From: DATCBF01 sp964401995
Lineage (GTDB): Bacteria; Actinomycetota; Thermoleophilia; Solirubrobacterales; 70-9
Assembly: GCA_964401995.1 (NCBI GenBank)
Contig: CAYOAP010000004.1
Coordinates: 62,001 to 126,000, forward strand
Length of the DNA: 64,000 bases
Direction: 5' to 3'
Under the pieces are notes generated by a model, which did not search any database, was not told where the DNA came from, and saw only the letters and a program-made list of their open reading frames with translations. Both the position numbers and the translations under genes were made by a program. Shown one piece after another: positions 38,396 through 45,824 of the stretch. Numbering within the stretch: position 1 is the first letter of the stretch; each line of letters opens with the position of its first letter.

Positions 38396-39109
38396 ATGCT
38401 GCCCCAGCGCCGAGAGATAGCCCGCGTCGTCGTCTGCGAGGACGACGAAGTCACGCTCGATCTGCTCTGCGACCACCTCGTCGCCGACAGCTTCGGGGTG
38501 CTGCCGGCACCGACCGCGGCCGACGCGCTGCGGCTCTGCCGCTACAACCAGCCCGACATCCTCCTGCTCGACCTCACCCTTCCCGACGCCCCCGGCCTCG
38601 ACGTCCTCCGCGAAATCCGTGAGGCCGACGGGGTCGGCTCGCGCTTTGACCCGCGGCTGCCGGTGATCATCCTCACCGGCCGCGGCGCCGACGTCGACCG
38701 CGTCCGCGGCCTCGAGTCCGGCGCGGACGATTACGTCCTGAAGCCCTTCCACTACGAGGAGCTGCGGGCCCGGATCGCCGCCGTCCTGCGCCGCCGCGAG
38801 CAGCGCCGCGAGGGGCCGTGCCGGGTGGGGGAGATCGTGATCGACCCCTCCCGCCGCGAGGTCGTCGTCGGCAAGCGCGAGGTCCATCTCTCGAAAAAGG
38901 AGTTCACCCTGCTGCGGGCATTGGCTGCCGACCCGGTCCGCGTCTTCTCCAAGGAGGAACTGCTCGACGCCGTCTGGGGCTACCGCGGCCTCAACCACAC
39001 CCGGACCTTGGATTCGCACGCCAGCCGGCTGCGGCGCAAGCTCGACCCTGAGTACGGGCGGTACGTGGTGAACTGCTGGGGAGTCGGGTACCGGCTGGTC
39101 GACGGGTGA
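38396..39109 (+). CDS. OmpR-family response regulator
   Basis: 237 residues. The receiver domain has acidic ED near residue 15, the phospho-acceptor Asp59 (ILLLDLTLPDAPG), Thr in ILTGRG and Lys in VLKPFHYEE. The C-terminal winged helix is of OmpR/PhoB type (REVHLSKKEFTLLRALAADPVRVFSKEELLDAVWG ... HASRLRRKL ... VGYRLVDG). Its likely partner is the histidine kinase at 40630, from which it is separated by two genes of unrelated type. Both carry the same upstream element, so they probably form one two-component system for the Tad cluster. Confidence 0.9.
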   Translation: MLPQRREIARVVVCEDDEVTLDLLCDHLVADSFGVLPAPTAADALRLCRYNQPDILLLDLTLPDAPGLDVLREIREADGVGSRFDPRLPVIILTGRGADVDRVRGLESGADDYVLKPFHYEELRARIAAVLRRREQRREGPCRVGEIVIDPSRREVVVGKREVHLSKKEFTLLRALAADPVRVFSKEELLDAVWGYRGLNHTRTLDSHASRLRRKLDPEYGRYVVNCWGVGYRLVDG

Positions 39110-39235
39110 GCGCAGGGCCAACGGCCCGCTTGCCCGAGCAGCAGGTGGTGTGGCTCAATCGCTATGGGAGTGCGGGATCGCCCATCACGAAAAGTGTACC
39201 GAACGGTGTTTTCGTGGCTAGAGGCGGCGGCGGGA

Positions 39236-39241
39236 TACGCT
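39236..39241 (+). promoter_or_regulatory. -10 hexamer TACGCT, probable leaderless promoter
   Basis: TACGCT is followed by six bases and the ATG at 39248. Confidence 0.55.
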
Positions 39242-39247
39242 GAGAGC

Positions 39248-39937
39248 ATGCCGGGGGATCAGAAACTGAAGCTGATGGCGGTGCTGCGCCAGCGCCTTCT
39301 TGACAGCGAGCGCGCTGGCAGTGCCCTGGCCACCTGGGAGGCGCTCAGCGTTTCCTCGCGCCTGGCCGGCATGGCGATTGTGGCAAGTCTCCTCGCGGTG
39401 ATCATCGTCGCCGCCCTGGCTCTGTTCAGCGCCGACGGATGGGCCGGAAAGCTCGCAGGCCTATCCGCCGGGGCCGCCGTCCTCTACGCCGGCTACCAGG
39501 TCCGGCTCACCCGCGTGATCGCGAAACAGACCCTTGCCTATCAATACTTCGCGAGGTTCAGTGAGCTTTCTTTGACGAAAACGTACGAAAGAGCCAAGGC
39601 ATTCTCGATCCCCCGCCCCAGCGGCAAGGCGGCCGAGGAGGTGCGCTGGCGCGAATATCAAGACTGGGCCAAGAACGACCCCGCGAAGAAGCGGGACATT
39701 CTGTTTGTCTTCAACTTCTTTGAGGAGCTGGGTGGCCTCTACAAACGCGGCGTCGTCGACCGCCGGATCGTGAACGAATACCTTGGCGCCTTCGCCCTTG
39801 CATTTCGGAACGAGCTGGGTTGGTTTTTCGCGCGCCAGGAGCGTTCCACTCTCTTCGAGGACTGGAAGGCAATGTGTCAGGCGGTCCAAGATGCCCGAGC
39901 TCGCAAGAAGCGGCTCGAGGAAAAGCTAGCGCGCTGA
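39248..39937 (+). CDS. Membrane protein with DUF4760-like C-terminal domain
   Basis: 229 residues from ATG 39248, chosen for the TACGCT box over an earlier in-frame ATG. Two membrane helices (about 35-56, MAIVASLLAVIIVAALALFS, and 63-80, AGLSAGAAVLYAGYQV) are followed by a soluble helical domain with SLTKTYERAKAFSIPRPSGK...WREYQDWAKNDPAKKRDILFVFNFFEELGGLYKRGVVDRRIVNEYLG. This resembles the DUF4760 group. The function is unknown. Its codon choice (fewer GC-rich third positions) and its place between the two-component genes suggest a later insertion. Confidence 0.6.
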   Translation: MPGDQKLKLMAVLRQRLLDSERAGSALATWEALSVSSRLAGMAIVASLLAVIIVAALALFSADGWAGKLAGLSAGAAVLYAGYQVRLTRVIAKQTLAYQYFARFSELSLTKTYERAKAFSIPRPSGKAAEEVRWREYQDWAKNDPAKKRDILFVFNFFEELGGLYKRGVVDRRIVNEYLGAFALAFRNELGWFFARQERSTLFEDWKAMCQAVQDARARKKRLEEKLAR

Positions 39938-40465
39938 CTCGCCAGCAGGCGCCGGACGCGGCGACTCGAAGTGGAGGATCGCCAGCTTTGAGTCGACGGC
40001 AGCCGCCTCGCGCCCAGTCAGGCGGACTGAGCATTCCTGCTGGATCGTGAGCACGCGGTCGAGCGTGTCCTCCAAGAGTTCGGTGATGTCGTGCCAGCCG
40101 GCCTCGTCGAGGGCGAGCTGGGTGCGGCTGAGATGGGAGTCGTGGCGTTCACTGAGCGTCCCCGCCGCCAGCGCTTCGCTTGCCTCCTCGCCGATCGCTT
40201 TCAGCAGCGCGTCGGCGATCCCCTGTTTCGAGCTCGGCGGCACCTGGGCCCAGGCGCGATCGGTGAAGTAGGGGCGGGTCACTGCCCGGTAGCGGTGTTC
40301 GGTCGCCCCCCGTCGCTTCCGCTTGGCGACGAGCTCGACGCATTCGAGTTCCTTGAGGACTTTGACGTGGTAGCTGATGTGGCTGACACCGACGCCCAGC
40401 TGGTTAGAGATCTGGGCGGGGCTGGAGACGCCGCGGTCGAGGATCTCGAGCACTTTCGCTCGCAT
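39926..40465 (-). CDS. ArsR-like winged-helix regulator, 5' end probably frameshifted
   Basis: 179 residues from ATG 40465, but homology to the paralogues at 9884 and 10606 begins earlier: the frame upstream reads SPYLVAKALTHPMRAKVLEIL, the usual start of this family, without an ATG, GTG or TTG. An ATG at 40533 reads into this frame only if one A is added to the AAAA run at 40522-40525 (minus strand). So the gene has a single-base deletion, a sequencing error, slippage at the run, or an unusual start. The rest is normal: winged helix with VSHISYHVKVLKEL, RGATEHRYRA wing and the LSERHDSHLSRTQLALDEAGW C-terminal domain. Confidence 0.7.
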   Translation of the reverse strand: MRAKVLEILDRGVSSPAQISNQLGVGVSHISYHVKVLKELECVELVAKRKRRGATEHRYRAVTRPYFTDRAWAQVPPSSKQGIADALLKAIGEEASEALAAGTLSERHDSHLSRTQLALDEAGWHDITELLEDTLDRVLTIQQECSVRLTGREAAAVDSKLAILHFESPRPAPAGESAR

Positions 40466-40524
40466 CGGGTGGGTCAGCGCTTTGGCGACCAGATATGGAC
40501 TTGGCTCGGAGATCGTCTTCCTTT

Positions 40525-40540
40525 TACGAACATTGTCGTT
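40525..40540. promoter_or_regulatory. Operator-like element TACGAACATTGTCGTT
   Basis: Differs by one base from the 16-mer at 23205-23220 and contains ACGA-N6-TCGT. It lies upstream of the frameshifted winged-helix gene and overlaps its likely original start codon. Confidence 0.5.
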
Positions 40541-40592
40541 TTTATGAAGATAACGTTACTCGGGAAAGATTGACCGTTTGTTACAACGTGAA

Positions 40593-40629
40593 GGGGGGAG
40601 AAAATCTCGGCCTCAGGACTTAGGAGGGC
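40593..40629 (+). promoter_or_regulatory. Tad-cluster upstream element, copy 3 (histidine kinase gene)
   Basis: GGGGGGAG (40593-40600) followed by GGACTTA (40616-40622), 7 nt before the ATG at 40630. The distance from GGAG to GGACTTA is 19 nt, as in copy 2 (20 in copy 1). CCTC and GAGG can pair around AGGACTTAG. Confidence 0.65.
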
Positions 40630-41343
40630 ATGAACCTCATCGCCCTCTGGCCGGCGGCCGCCTCGATGCTCCTGCTGATGACCCTTCAGGGCATGCGGGC
40701 CGGGCGCCGGCGCTCGGCCCTCAACGAGGCGATGCACGAGCTGCGCCGCCCGCTGCAGGCGATTGCTCTGGCCAGCTCTGGGCCGCATGGCGAGGGTTCA
40801 AGTGTCCTCTCGGGATCGGTTCAGCTAGTGACGGCAGCACTGCAGCGGCTCGACCATGAGATCAACGGCGCGACGCTGCCGTCCGCTCGCGAGCGCTTTC
40901 GGGTTGAGCCGCTGGCCCGCTCGGCTGTGCAGCGCTGGCAGTCGCGGGCGAAGTTGAGCGGCGGCTCGGTGGCGTTCAGATGGCGCGCCGGCGGCGAGGT
41001 TCTCGAAGGCGACGGCTCGGCACTGTCGCAGGCCCTCGACAACCTGATCGTCAACGCGATCGAGCACGGCGGCCCGTCGATCGTGGTCGAGGGCAGTTTG
41101 CGCGGCGAGCGGCTGCGGGTTGTCGTCAGCGACAGTGGCCGCCGCTCGCGGCCTGCCTCCAGGCGCGGCTCTCCGGCCGAGGTGATCGCCCGGCTCGCGG
41201 GCAAGCGCAGGCACGGCCACGGCCTGGCTGTGGTGCGTCGGGTGGCGGCGGCGCATGGCGGCCGCTTCGTCCTGCAGCGCTCCGAATCCGGCTCGGTCGC
41301 GGCCCTGGAGCTGCCGGTGGCAGTCGAAGAGGCGGCGGCGTGA
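40630..41343 (+). CDS. Sensor histidine kinase without a sensor domain
   Basis: 237 residues. After a single membrane helix (LIALWPAAASMLLLMTLQGM) comes the dimerisation helix with phospho-acceptor His36 (MHELRRPLQAIAL). The ATP domain has the N box (SQALDNLIVNAIEHGG), the G1 region VVVSDSGRR and the G2 box GHGLAVVRRVAAAHGG. There is no periplasmic or PAS sensor, so the input must come through the membrane helix or a partner. It is the first gene of the run HK-cpaB-cpaF-tadB-tadC, all overlapping by 4 bp, so it is made together with the pilus machine. Confidence 0.85.
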   Translation: MNLIALWPAAASMLLLMTLQGMRAGRRRSALNEAMHELRRPLQAIALASSGPHGEGSSVLSGSVQLVTAALQRLDHEINGATLPSARERFRVEPLARSAVQRWQSRAKLSGGSVAFRWRAGGEVLEGDGSALSQALDNLIVNAIEHGGPSIVVEGSLRGERLRVVVSDSGRRSRPASRRGSPAEVIARLAGKRRHGHGLAVVRRVAAAHGGRFVLQRSESGSVAALELPVAVEEAAA

Positions 41344-41996
41344 GTCGCAGGGGCAGGTCGCTCGGCTTCCTCCTGCTGGCGCTGATCGCGGCGGTGATCT
41401 CCGCCGCGATCGCGAACGGGTATGGATCGCGGGTCGTTAGCGGTTATGGGGCATTGCGGGCCGTTGTCGTTGCCGGCGCGGACCTCTCCCCAGGCAAGGC
41501 GCTAGGGCCGGAGCAGATCTCCTCGGCTCTTGAGGTGAGGCGGGTGCCAGAGCGATTCGTGCCGCCTGGGGCACTGGCCGCGCCCACCGAAGCGCTGGGG
41601 CTCGTGCCGCAGGCGCCGATACCCGCCGGGTCTTACCTGTTGGCGGCGCAGCTCCGGCCCCCACGGTCCCGAAGCACCCGGCCGCGTGGGCTGGGGGCTG
41701 ACCTGCGCCCGGTCGAGATCTCTGTCGCCGGCGCTGACTCCCTGCTCGCGGCCGGGCCGCTCGCACCGGGGGCAAAGGTCGACGTCGTGGTGACGACGGA
41801 ACCGGATGGCAGCGGCCCCGGGCGCGCCTACGTGGCGGTGGCCGGCGTGCCGCTCCTGGCGCTTCGGCCGGGCGCCGAAGGCTCTGGCCCCGGAAGCCCC
41901 TCGGTTGCCACGCTTGGTTTGAGCCGCCGCCAGGCGCTGCACCTGATCGCCGCCGAGAGCTTCGCCCGCCAGCTGACCCTGCTGCCGGGCGGGTGA
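41340..41996 (+). CDS. cpaB: CpaB/RcpC-like SAF-domain pilus assembly protein
   Basis: 218 residues. GTG at 41340 overlaps the kinase stop (GTGA). An N-terminal membrane helix (LGFLLLALIAAVISAAIANGYGS) is followed by a SAF domain (VVVAGADLSPGKALGPEQISSALEVRRVPERFVPPGAL...GLVPQAPIPAGSYLLAAQL), the mark of CpaB/RcpC. CpaB helps build the periplasmic part of Tad/Flp pili. The C-terminal part (PVEISVAGADSLLAAGPLAPGAKVDVVVTTEP) is like that of other CpaB proteins. Confidence 0.85.
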   Translation: MSRRGRSLGFLLLALIAAVISAAIANGYGSRVVSGYGALRAVVVAGADLSPGKALGPEQISSALEVRRVPERFVPPGALAAPTEALGLVPQAPIPAGSYLLAAQLRPPRSRSTRPRGLGADLRPVEISVAGADSLLAAGPLAPGAKVDVVVTTEPDGSGPGRAYVAVAGVPLLALRPGAEGSGPGSPSVATLGLSRRQALHLIAAESFARQLTLLPGG

Positions 41997-43093
41997 GGAT
42001 GAGCACGTTGGAGGGGCACCTGGATCAGCTCGCCGGCGCGCTGCGGGCCAGGCTGGTGCAGCGCCATCGCGATGCCGCCGCGGGCGGGCGGCTGTCTCCC
42101 GATATGGACGAGGCCGTTCGCACCCTGGTCGAGGAGGAGGCCGCCCTGCTCGGCGGCGCCGACCGCGAGGAGCTGGTTGCGCGGATGATGCGCGACACGG
42201 TCGGCCTCGGGCCGCTGGAGGAGCTGCTCGCCGACCCCGCTGTCGAGGAGGTGATGGTCAACGGCCCGGACCGCGTCTACGTCGAGCGCCGGGGGCGAGT
42301 TGAAGCCACGGCAATCTCCTTCGCCGGGGAGGAGGAGCTGCGAAACGCGATCGAGCGGATCCTCGCCCCGCTGGGGCGGCGGGTCGACGAGTTGAGCCCG
42401 ATGGTCGACGCCCGGCTCGCCGACGGCTCGCGGGTCAACGTGGTGATCCCGCCGCTGGCGATTGACGGCCCGGCGCTCTCGATCCGGCGCTTCGGCGGCC
42501 GCCGGCCGGGGCCGGGAGAGCTGGTCGAAATGGGCTCGCTGACGCAGGCGCAGTGTGAGTTGCTGGAGGCGGCGGTGCGCGAGCGGCGCAGCGTCCTGGT
42601 CAGCGGCGGCACCGGCTCGGGCAAGACGACGATGCTGAACGCGATCTCCAGCTTCATCGCCGAGGGCGAGCGGGTGGTGACGATCGAGGACGCGGCCGAG
42701 CTGCGCCTGCAGCAGGCCCACGTGGTCCGGCTCGAGAGCCGGCCGCCGAGCGTCGAGGGCGGGGGCGAGGTGACGATCCGCGACCTGTTGCGCAACGCGC
42801 TGAGGATGAGGCCGGACCGGATCGTGATCGGCGAGGTCCGCGGCGCCGAGGCGCTTGATCTCCTGACCGCGCTCAACACCGGCCACGACGGCGCTCTCTC
42901 GACCGTCCACGCCAACTCCCCGGCTGACGCGCTGGGCCGGATCGAGACGCTGGCGCTGATGGCGGGGGTCGGGCTTCCGCACGGGGCGATCGCCGCGCAG
43001 GTGCGGCGCGGCATCGATCTCGTCGTCCATCTCGAACGCGGCGCCGACGGCACGCGTCGGGTGCGCGAGATCGCCGAGGTAGCGGAGGCGTGA
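41993..43093 (+). CDS. cpaF: Tad pilus secretion ATPase CpaF/TadA
   Basis: 366 residues. GTG at 41993 overlaps the cpaB stop; an ATG two codons on is possible. The N-terminal domain contains GLGPLEELLADPAVEEVMVNGPDRVYVERRG, typical of CpaF. The motor has Walker A GGTGSGKTT (about 204-212), the Asp box TIEDAAEL, Walker B RPDRIVIGEVRG and the His box ALSTVHANSP. It powers extension of Tad/Flp pili together with TadB and TadC. Confidence 0.95.
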   Translation: MRMSTLEGHLDQLAGALRARLVQRHRDAAAGGRLSPDMDEAVRTLVEEEAALLGGADREELVARMMRDTVGLGPLEELLADPAVEEVMVNGPDRVYVERRGRVEATAISFAGEEELRNAIERILAPLGRRVDELSPMVDARLADGSRVNVVIPPLAIDGPALSIRRFGGRRPGPGELVEMGSLTQAQCELLEAAVRERRSVLVSGGTGSGKTTMLNAISSFIAEGERVVTIEDAAELRLQQAHVVRLESRPPSVEGGGEVTIRDLLRNALRMRPDRIVIGEVRGAEALDLLTALNTGHDGALSTVHANSPADALGRIETLALMAGVGLPHGAIAAQVRRGIDLVVHLERGADGTRRVREIAEVAEA

Positions 43094-43944
43094 GCGGGCT
43101 GGGGGCGCTGCCGACTCTGCTCGGCGCTGGGGCCGGCGGCCTGCTTGCCCTGGCCCTGCGCGAGGCGCTGCTCGCCAGCCCGGCCGCATTGCGCTGGCTG
43201 CGGCTTGCGCTCGAGCCGTTGCGCCGGGCCGGGCGCGAGGGCTACGCGCCCTCGACCAACGAGCGCCGCCGCCTCGCCGCCTTGGGCGCCGGGGCCGCGG
43301 TCTTGTGCGGCTGGCTTGCCGCCGGCATTGAGCTGGCGCTGCCGCTTGCCGTCGCCGGGCCGGCGCTTGCCGCCTGGGCGATCTCAAGCCGCCGTCGCCG
43401 CTATCGCCTCGCGGTCGAGCGGGCGCTTCCCGCCGCCGCCTCGGCGATCGCCGACTCGTTGACGGCCGGCCGCTCGCTGCGAGCCTCATTGCCCGCCGCC
43501 GCGGCCTCCCTCGACGGGCCGCCCGCGGTCGAGCTGGCCCGGATCGGCGCCGAGCTTGAGCTGGGGGCGCCGACCGCGGTCGCGATCGGCGCCTGGCAGC
43601 GGCGGATGCGCTCGGCCCGGGTCGATGCCTTCTCGGCGGCGCTGCTCAGCCAGCGCCTGGCGGGCGGCGACCTGGCCGGCCTCTTGCGGCGCTTCGCTGA
43701 CGGCGCGGCGGAACGCGACCGGGCGGCCGAGGACGCCAAGGCGGCTACCTCGCAGGCCCGCTTCACCGGCCTTCTGGTCGTCGCGATGCCGACTGGGGGA
43801 GCGCTCTTCGCCGAGTTGATCCAGCCTGGTTTTCTCGCCAAGGTCCTCGGCGCGCCGGCCTCGGCTGTCTTGCTGGCGCTTGCTGCGGGACTGCAGCTGG
43901 CCGGGTTCGTCGCGATCCGGCGGCTCTCGCGGGTGGTCGAGTGA
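43090..43944 (+). CDS. tadB: Tad pilus inner-membrane platform protein TadB
   Basis: 284 residues, GTG overlapping the cpaF stop. The type II secretion F domain sits in the middle (VERALPAAASAIADSLTAGRSLRASLPAAAASLDGPPAVELARIGAELELG ... ALLSQRLAGGDLAGLLRRFADGAAER), flanked by pairs of membrane helices at the N-terminus (about 70-97) and the C-terminus (about 225-280). TadB and TadC form the platform that moves pilin subunits. Confidence 0.9.
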   Translation: MSGLGALPTLLGAGAGGLLALALREALLASPAALRWLRLALEPLRRAGREGYAPSTNERRRLAALGAGAAVLCGWLAAGIELALPLAVAGPALAAWAISSRRRRYRLAVERALPAAASAIADSLTAGRSLRASLPAAAASLDGPPAVELARIGAELELGAPTAVAIGAWQRRMRSARVDAFSAALLSQRLAGGDLAGLLRRFADGAAERDRAAEDAKAATSQARFTGLLVVAMPTGGALFAELIQPGFLAKVLGAPASAVLLALAAGLQLAGFVAIRRLSRVVE

Positions 43945-44765
43945 CCGCGGCCGCGCTGCTCTCCGCGGTTGCGGTGCTGCTTGCCTTTGCCGCGCTGCGG
44001 GAGCTGCTCAAGGGTCGGAAGCGAACGGAGGCTTCCTCGCTATTCGGTTCCGCCTTGCGTGGCCGCCCAGCAGCGGCGGCCCTGCGCCTTGGCCTGCCGG
44101 AGCGGATCTCGCGCTCGGGGCTCGGATCGCGCTTCCCGTTGCCCGCAGTCCTCCTAGCCAAGCTCGCCGGCGCCGTGCTTGGCGCGATCGCCGCCTCGCT
44201 TGCCGCGCCCGCCGCGCCGGGACGGCTCGCGATTCTGGTTGCGGCCGGGATGCCGATCGCGGGCTTCATGGCGCCCGACGCGCTGTTGGAGCGCGAGGCA
44301 AGGCGGCGTCGCCGGCGCCTGGTCGGCGCCTTGCCCGACGCCCTCGACCTGCTCGCCGTCGGCGCCACTGCCGGCCGCAGTCCCGCCGTCGGCTTCGAGG
44401 AGGTCGGCCGGGGAGGGGGCGGCCCGCTCGCCGAGGAGCTGCGCCTGACGGTCGCCGAACTCGCCTGCGGCGAGCCGATGTCGGCCGTGCTGGCAGCGCT
44501 GCGCGCGCGGATCCCCGGCAGCGAGATCTCAACCCTGGCCGCCTCGATTGAGCGCTCGCGCCGGTTTGGATCGCCCCTTGCCGAGCAGCTGCGGCGCCAG
44601 GCAGGCGCCCTGCGCCGCGATCAGCGCCGGCTGGTCGAGGAGCGCGCGGCGCGGGCGGCGCCGAAGATCCAGCTCGTCGTCGCCCTCGTCCTCGTGCCCT
44701 CGGTGCTGCTGATGATCGCCGCCGGCCTGATCGCCAACGCCGGCTCGCTGCTGGGCGGCTTCTAG
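43941..44765 (+). CDS. tadC: Tad pilus inner-membrane platform protein TadC
   Basis: 274 residues, GTG overlapping tadB. It contains one F domain (RRLVGALPDALDLLAVGATAGRSPAVGFEEVGRGGGGPLAEELRLTVAELACGEPMSAVLAALRARIPGSEISTLAASIERSRRFGSPLAEQL) between membrane helices, and ends with KIQLVVALVLVPSVLLMIAAGLIANAG. It is the last gene of the run. No pilin, TadE/TadF, TadZ or prepilin peptidase gene follows; those must be elsewhere. Confidence 0.9.
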   Translation: MTAAALLSAVAVLLAFAALRELLKGRKRTEASSLFGSALRGRPAAAALRLGLPERISRSGLGSRFPLPAVLLAKLAGAVLGAIAASLAAPAAPGRLAILVAAGMPIAGFMAPDALLEREARRRRRRLVGALPDALDLLAVGATAGRSPAVGFEEVGRGGGGPLAEELRLTVAELACGEPMSAVLAALRARIPGSEISTLAASIERSRRFGSPLAEQLRRQAGALRRDQRRLVEERAARAAPKIQLVVALVLVPSVLLMIAAGLIANAGSLLGGF

Positions 44766-45638
44766 TTACTCGACCGACTCGTCGTGCAGCCGCTTGGCGA
44801 CGGCGGCGGAGGCGGCGCAGACCATGTCGAGGTCGGCGGCGTTGTCCTTGTGGCCGTGGATGTAGCAGCAGAGGGTGCCGTCGACGAGCTCGAAGGCGAA
44901 CTTCTTCGGCGCCTGATCGGTCAGCCAGACGATGAAGGTGGGGGAGAAGAGCTGGCGCAGCCAGACCTCGTCCTGCTCTTTGCCAGCGAAGATCTCGTAC
45001 TTCTTGTCGAGCACCTCGCTCTCCAGCTTGACCCGCTCTTTGGAGCGGCGGAAGGCGTCCTCGAGCTTCTCCAGGGCGCGAAAGCCGAACTTCTGCTGGC
45101 AGTAGAGCTCGGGCACGTGCGCGGCGCTCTCGGGCAGCTCGATTAAGCCCAGCGTGTACTTGTAGTAATTGGTCTCGCGGTTGCCCTCGCTGTCGGTCGA
45201 TTCCTCCTCGTAGGTGTAGAGGGCGAGGGTGCCTTCGATGCCCTCGGCGAGCTGGCCGCTGAAGGTGTGCTCGGCGTAGCGATCGTCGCCCTTGCGCAGC
45301 AGCGGCGTCACCGGCGGCAGCATCGAGCGGCCACCGAGCTCCAGCCCACGCTGTTTGGCGTAGAGCTGGAAGAAGTCTTCGGCCGCCTTGGCGTCGGCGA
45401 TCGCGAAGACGATGATCAGGGCGAGGACAAAGACGCCGACCGCGGCGACCAAGCCCAGCACCGGGCCGACGAAGGCGCCGGCGGCGCCGCCGGCGAGGAC
45501 CATGCAGACCGCGATCGCGATCCAGGTCACGGTCTTGCCCATCAACCGCTTGAAGTGCATCCCGCGCAGATCGTTGGCGTCGTCGACGACGGGGGCGGGC
45601 TTGGCGCTGGCCTCTTTGGGCTCTGTGGGCTCGTTCAT
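44766..45638 (-). CDS. Membrane protein of unknown function (DUF3137-like)
   Basis: 290 residues. A charged N-terminus (about 1-34) is followed by two membrane helices (about 36-55 and 60-80: WIAIAVCMVLAGGAAGAFVG, LGLVAAVGVFVLALIIVFAIA). A cytoplasmic domain then has AEDFFQLYAKQRGLEL, TLALYTYEEESTDSEGNRETNYYKYTLGLIELP, and KYEIFAGKEQDEVWLRQLFSPTFIVWLTDQAPKKFAFELVDGTLCCYIHGH. The domain resembles DUF3137-type proteins, where a similar 'ISPTFLVWL' motif occurs. Role unknown. A TAGGTT box 7 nt before the ATG and no ribosome binding site suggest a leaderless message. Confidence 0.65.
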   Translation of the reverse strand: MNEPTEPKEASAKPAPVVDDANDLRGMHFKRLMGKTVTWIAIAVCMVLAGGAAGAFVGPVLGLVAAVGVFVLALIIVFAIADAKAAEDFFQLYAKQRGLELGGRSMLPPVTPLLRKGDDRYAEHTFSGQLAEGIEGTLALYTYEEESTDSEGNRETNYYKYTLGLIELPESAAHVPELYCQQKFGFRALEKLEDAFRRSKERVKLESEVLDKKYEIFAGKEQDEVWLRQLFSPTFIVWLTDQAPKKFAFELVDGTLCCYIHGHKDNAADLDMVCAASAAVAKRLHDESVE

Positions 45639-45645
45639 AGCGGGG

Positions 45646-45651
45646 AACCTA
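45646..45651 (-). promoter_or_regulatory. -10 hexamer TAGGTT, probable leaderless promoter
   Basis: On the minus strand TAGGTT is followed by seven bases and the ATG at 45638. Confidence 0.5.
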
Positions 45652-45690
45652 TCGCGCCGGTTGCAAATGGGCTTGCAGAGGGACGCTGTG

Positions 45691-45724
45691 TTGCAAAGTG
45701 GGGGAGAGTGGGTTATGGTGGCGC
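45691..45724 (+). promoter_or_regulatory. mraZ promoter overlapped by three MraZ boxes
   Basis: A -35 TTGCAA (45691-45696) and a -10 TATGGT (45714-45719) have a 17-bp spacer. AAAGTGG (45695), AGAGTGG (45705) and ATGGTGG (45715) are three direct repeats with an exact 10-bp period, the known arrangement of MraZ sites. Bound MraZ would cover the -10 and spacer, so the dcw operon should repress itself. Confidence 0.85.
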
Positions 45725-45738
45725 TCGAGTTGAAGCCC

Positions 45739-45783
45739 AGGACCGGGGTGGTGAGGCTCCTCCCACCTCATCACTCCGGTCCT
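45739..45783 (+). promoter_or_regulatory. 18-bp hairpin in the mraZ leader
   Basis: Positions 45739-45756 pair with 45766-45783 over all 18 positions (16 Watson-Crick, 2 G-T), loop of 9 nt. CTAACTCTTTCC follows, not a strong T-run. It lies between the promoter and the mraZ ribosome binding site, so it could act as an attenuator or protect the mRNA. Confidence 0.75.
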
Positions 45784-45824
45784 AACTCTTTCCCGCCCCT
45801 CCCGCAGAGAAAGGAACGACCGCG

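Noticed and set aside
40474..40788. Minus-strand frame of 104 codons ending in the winged-helix gene's leader
   Set aside because: Opposite the kinase gene; only its last 19 codons matter, as the possible lost start of the frameshifted regulator.
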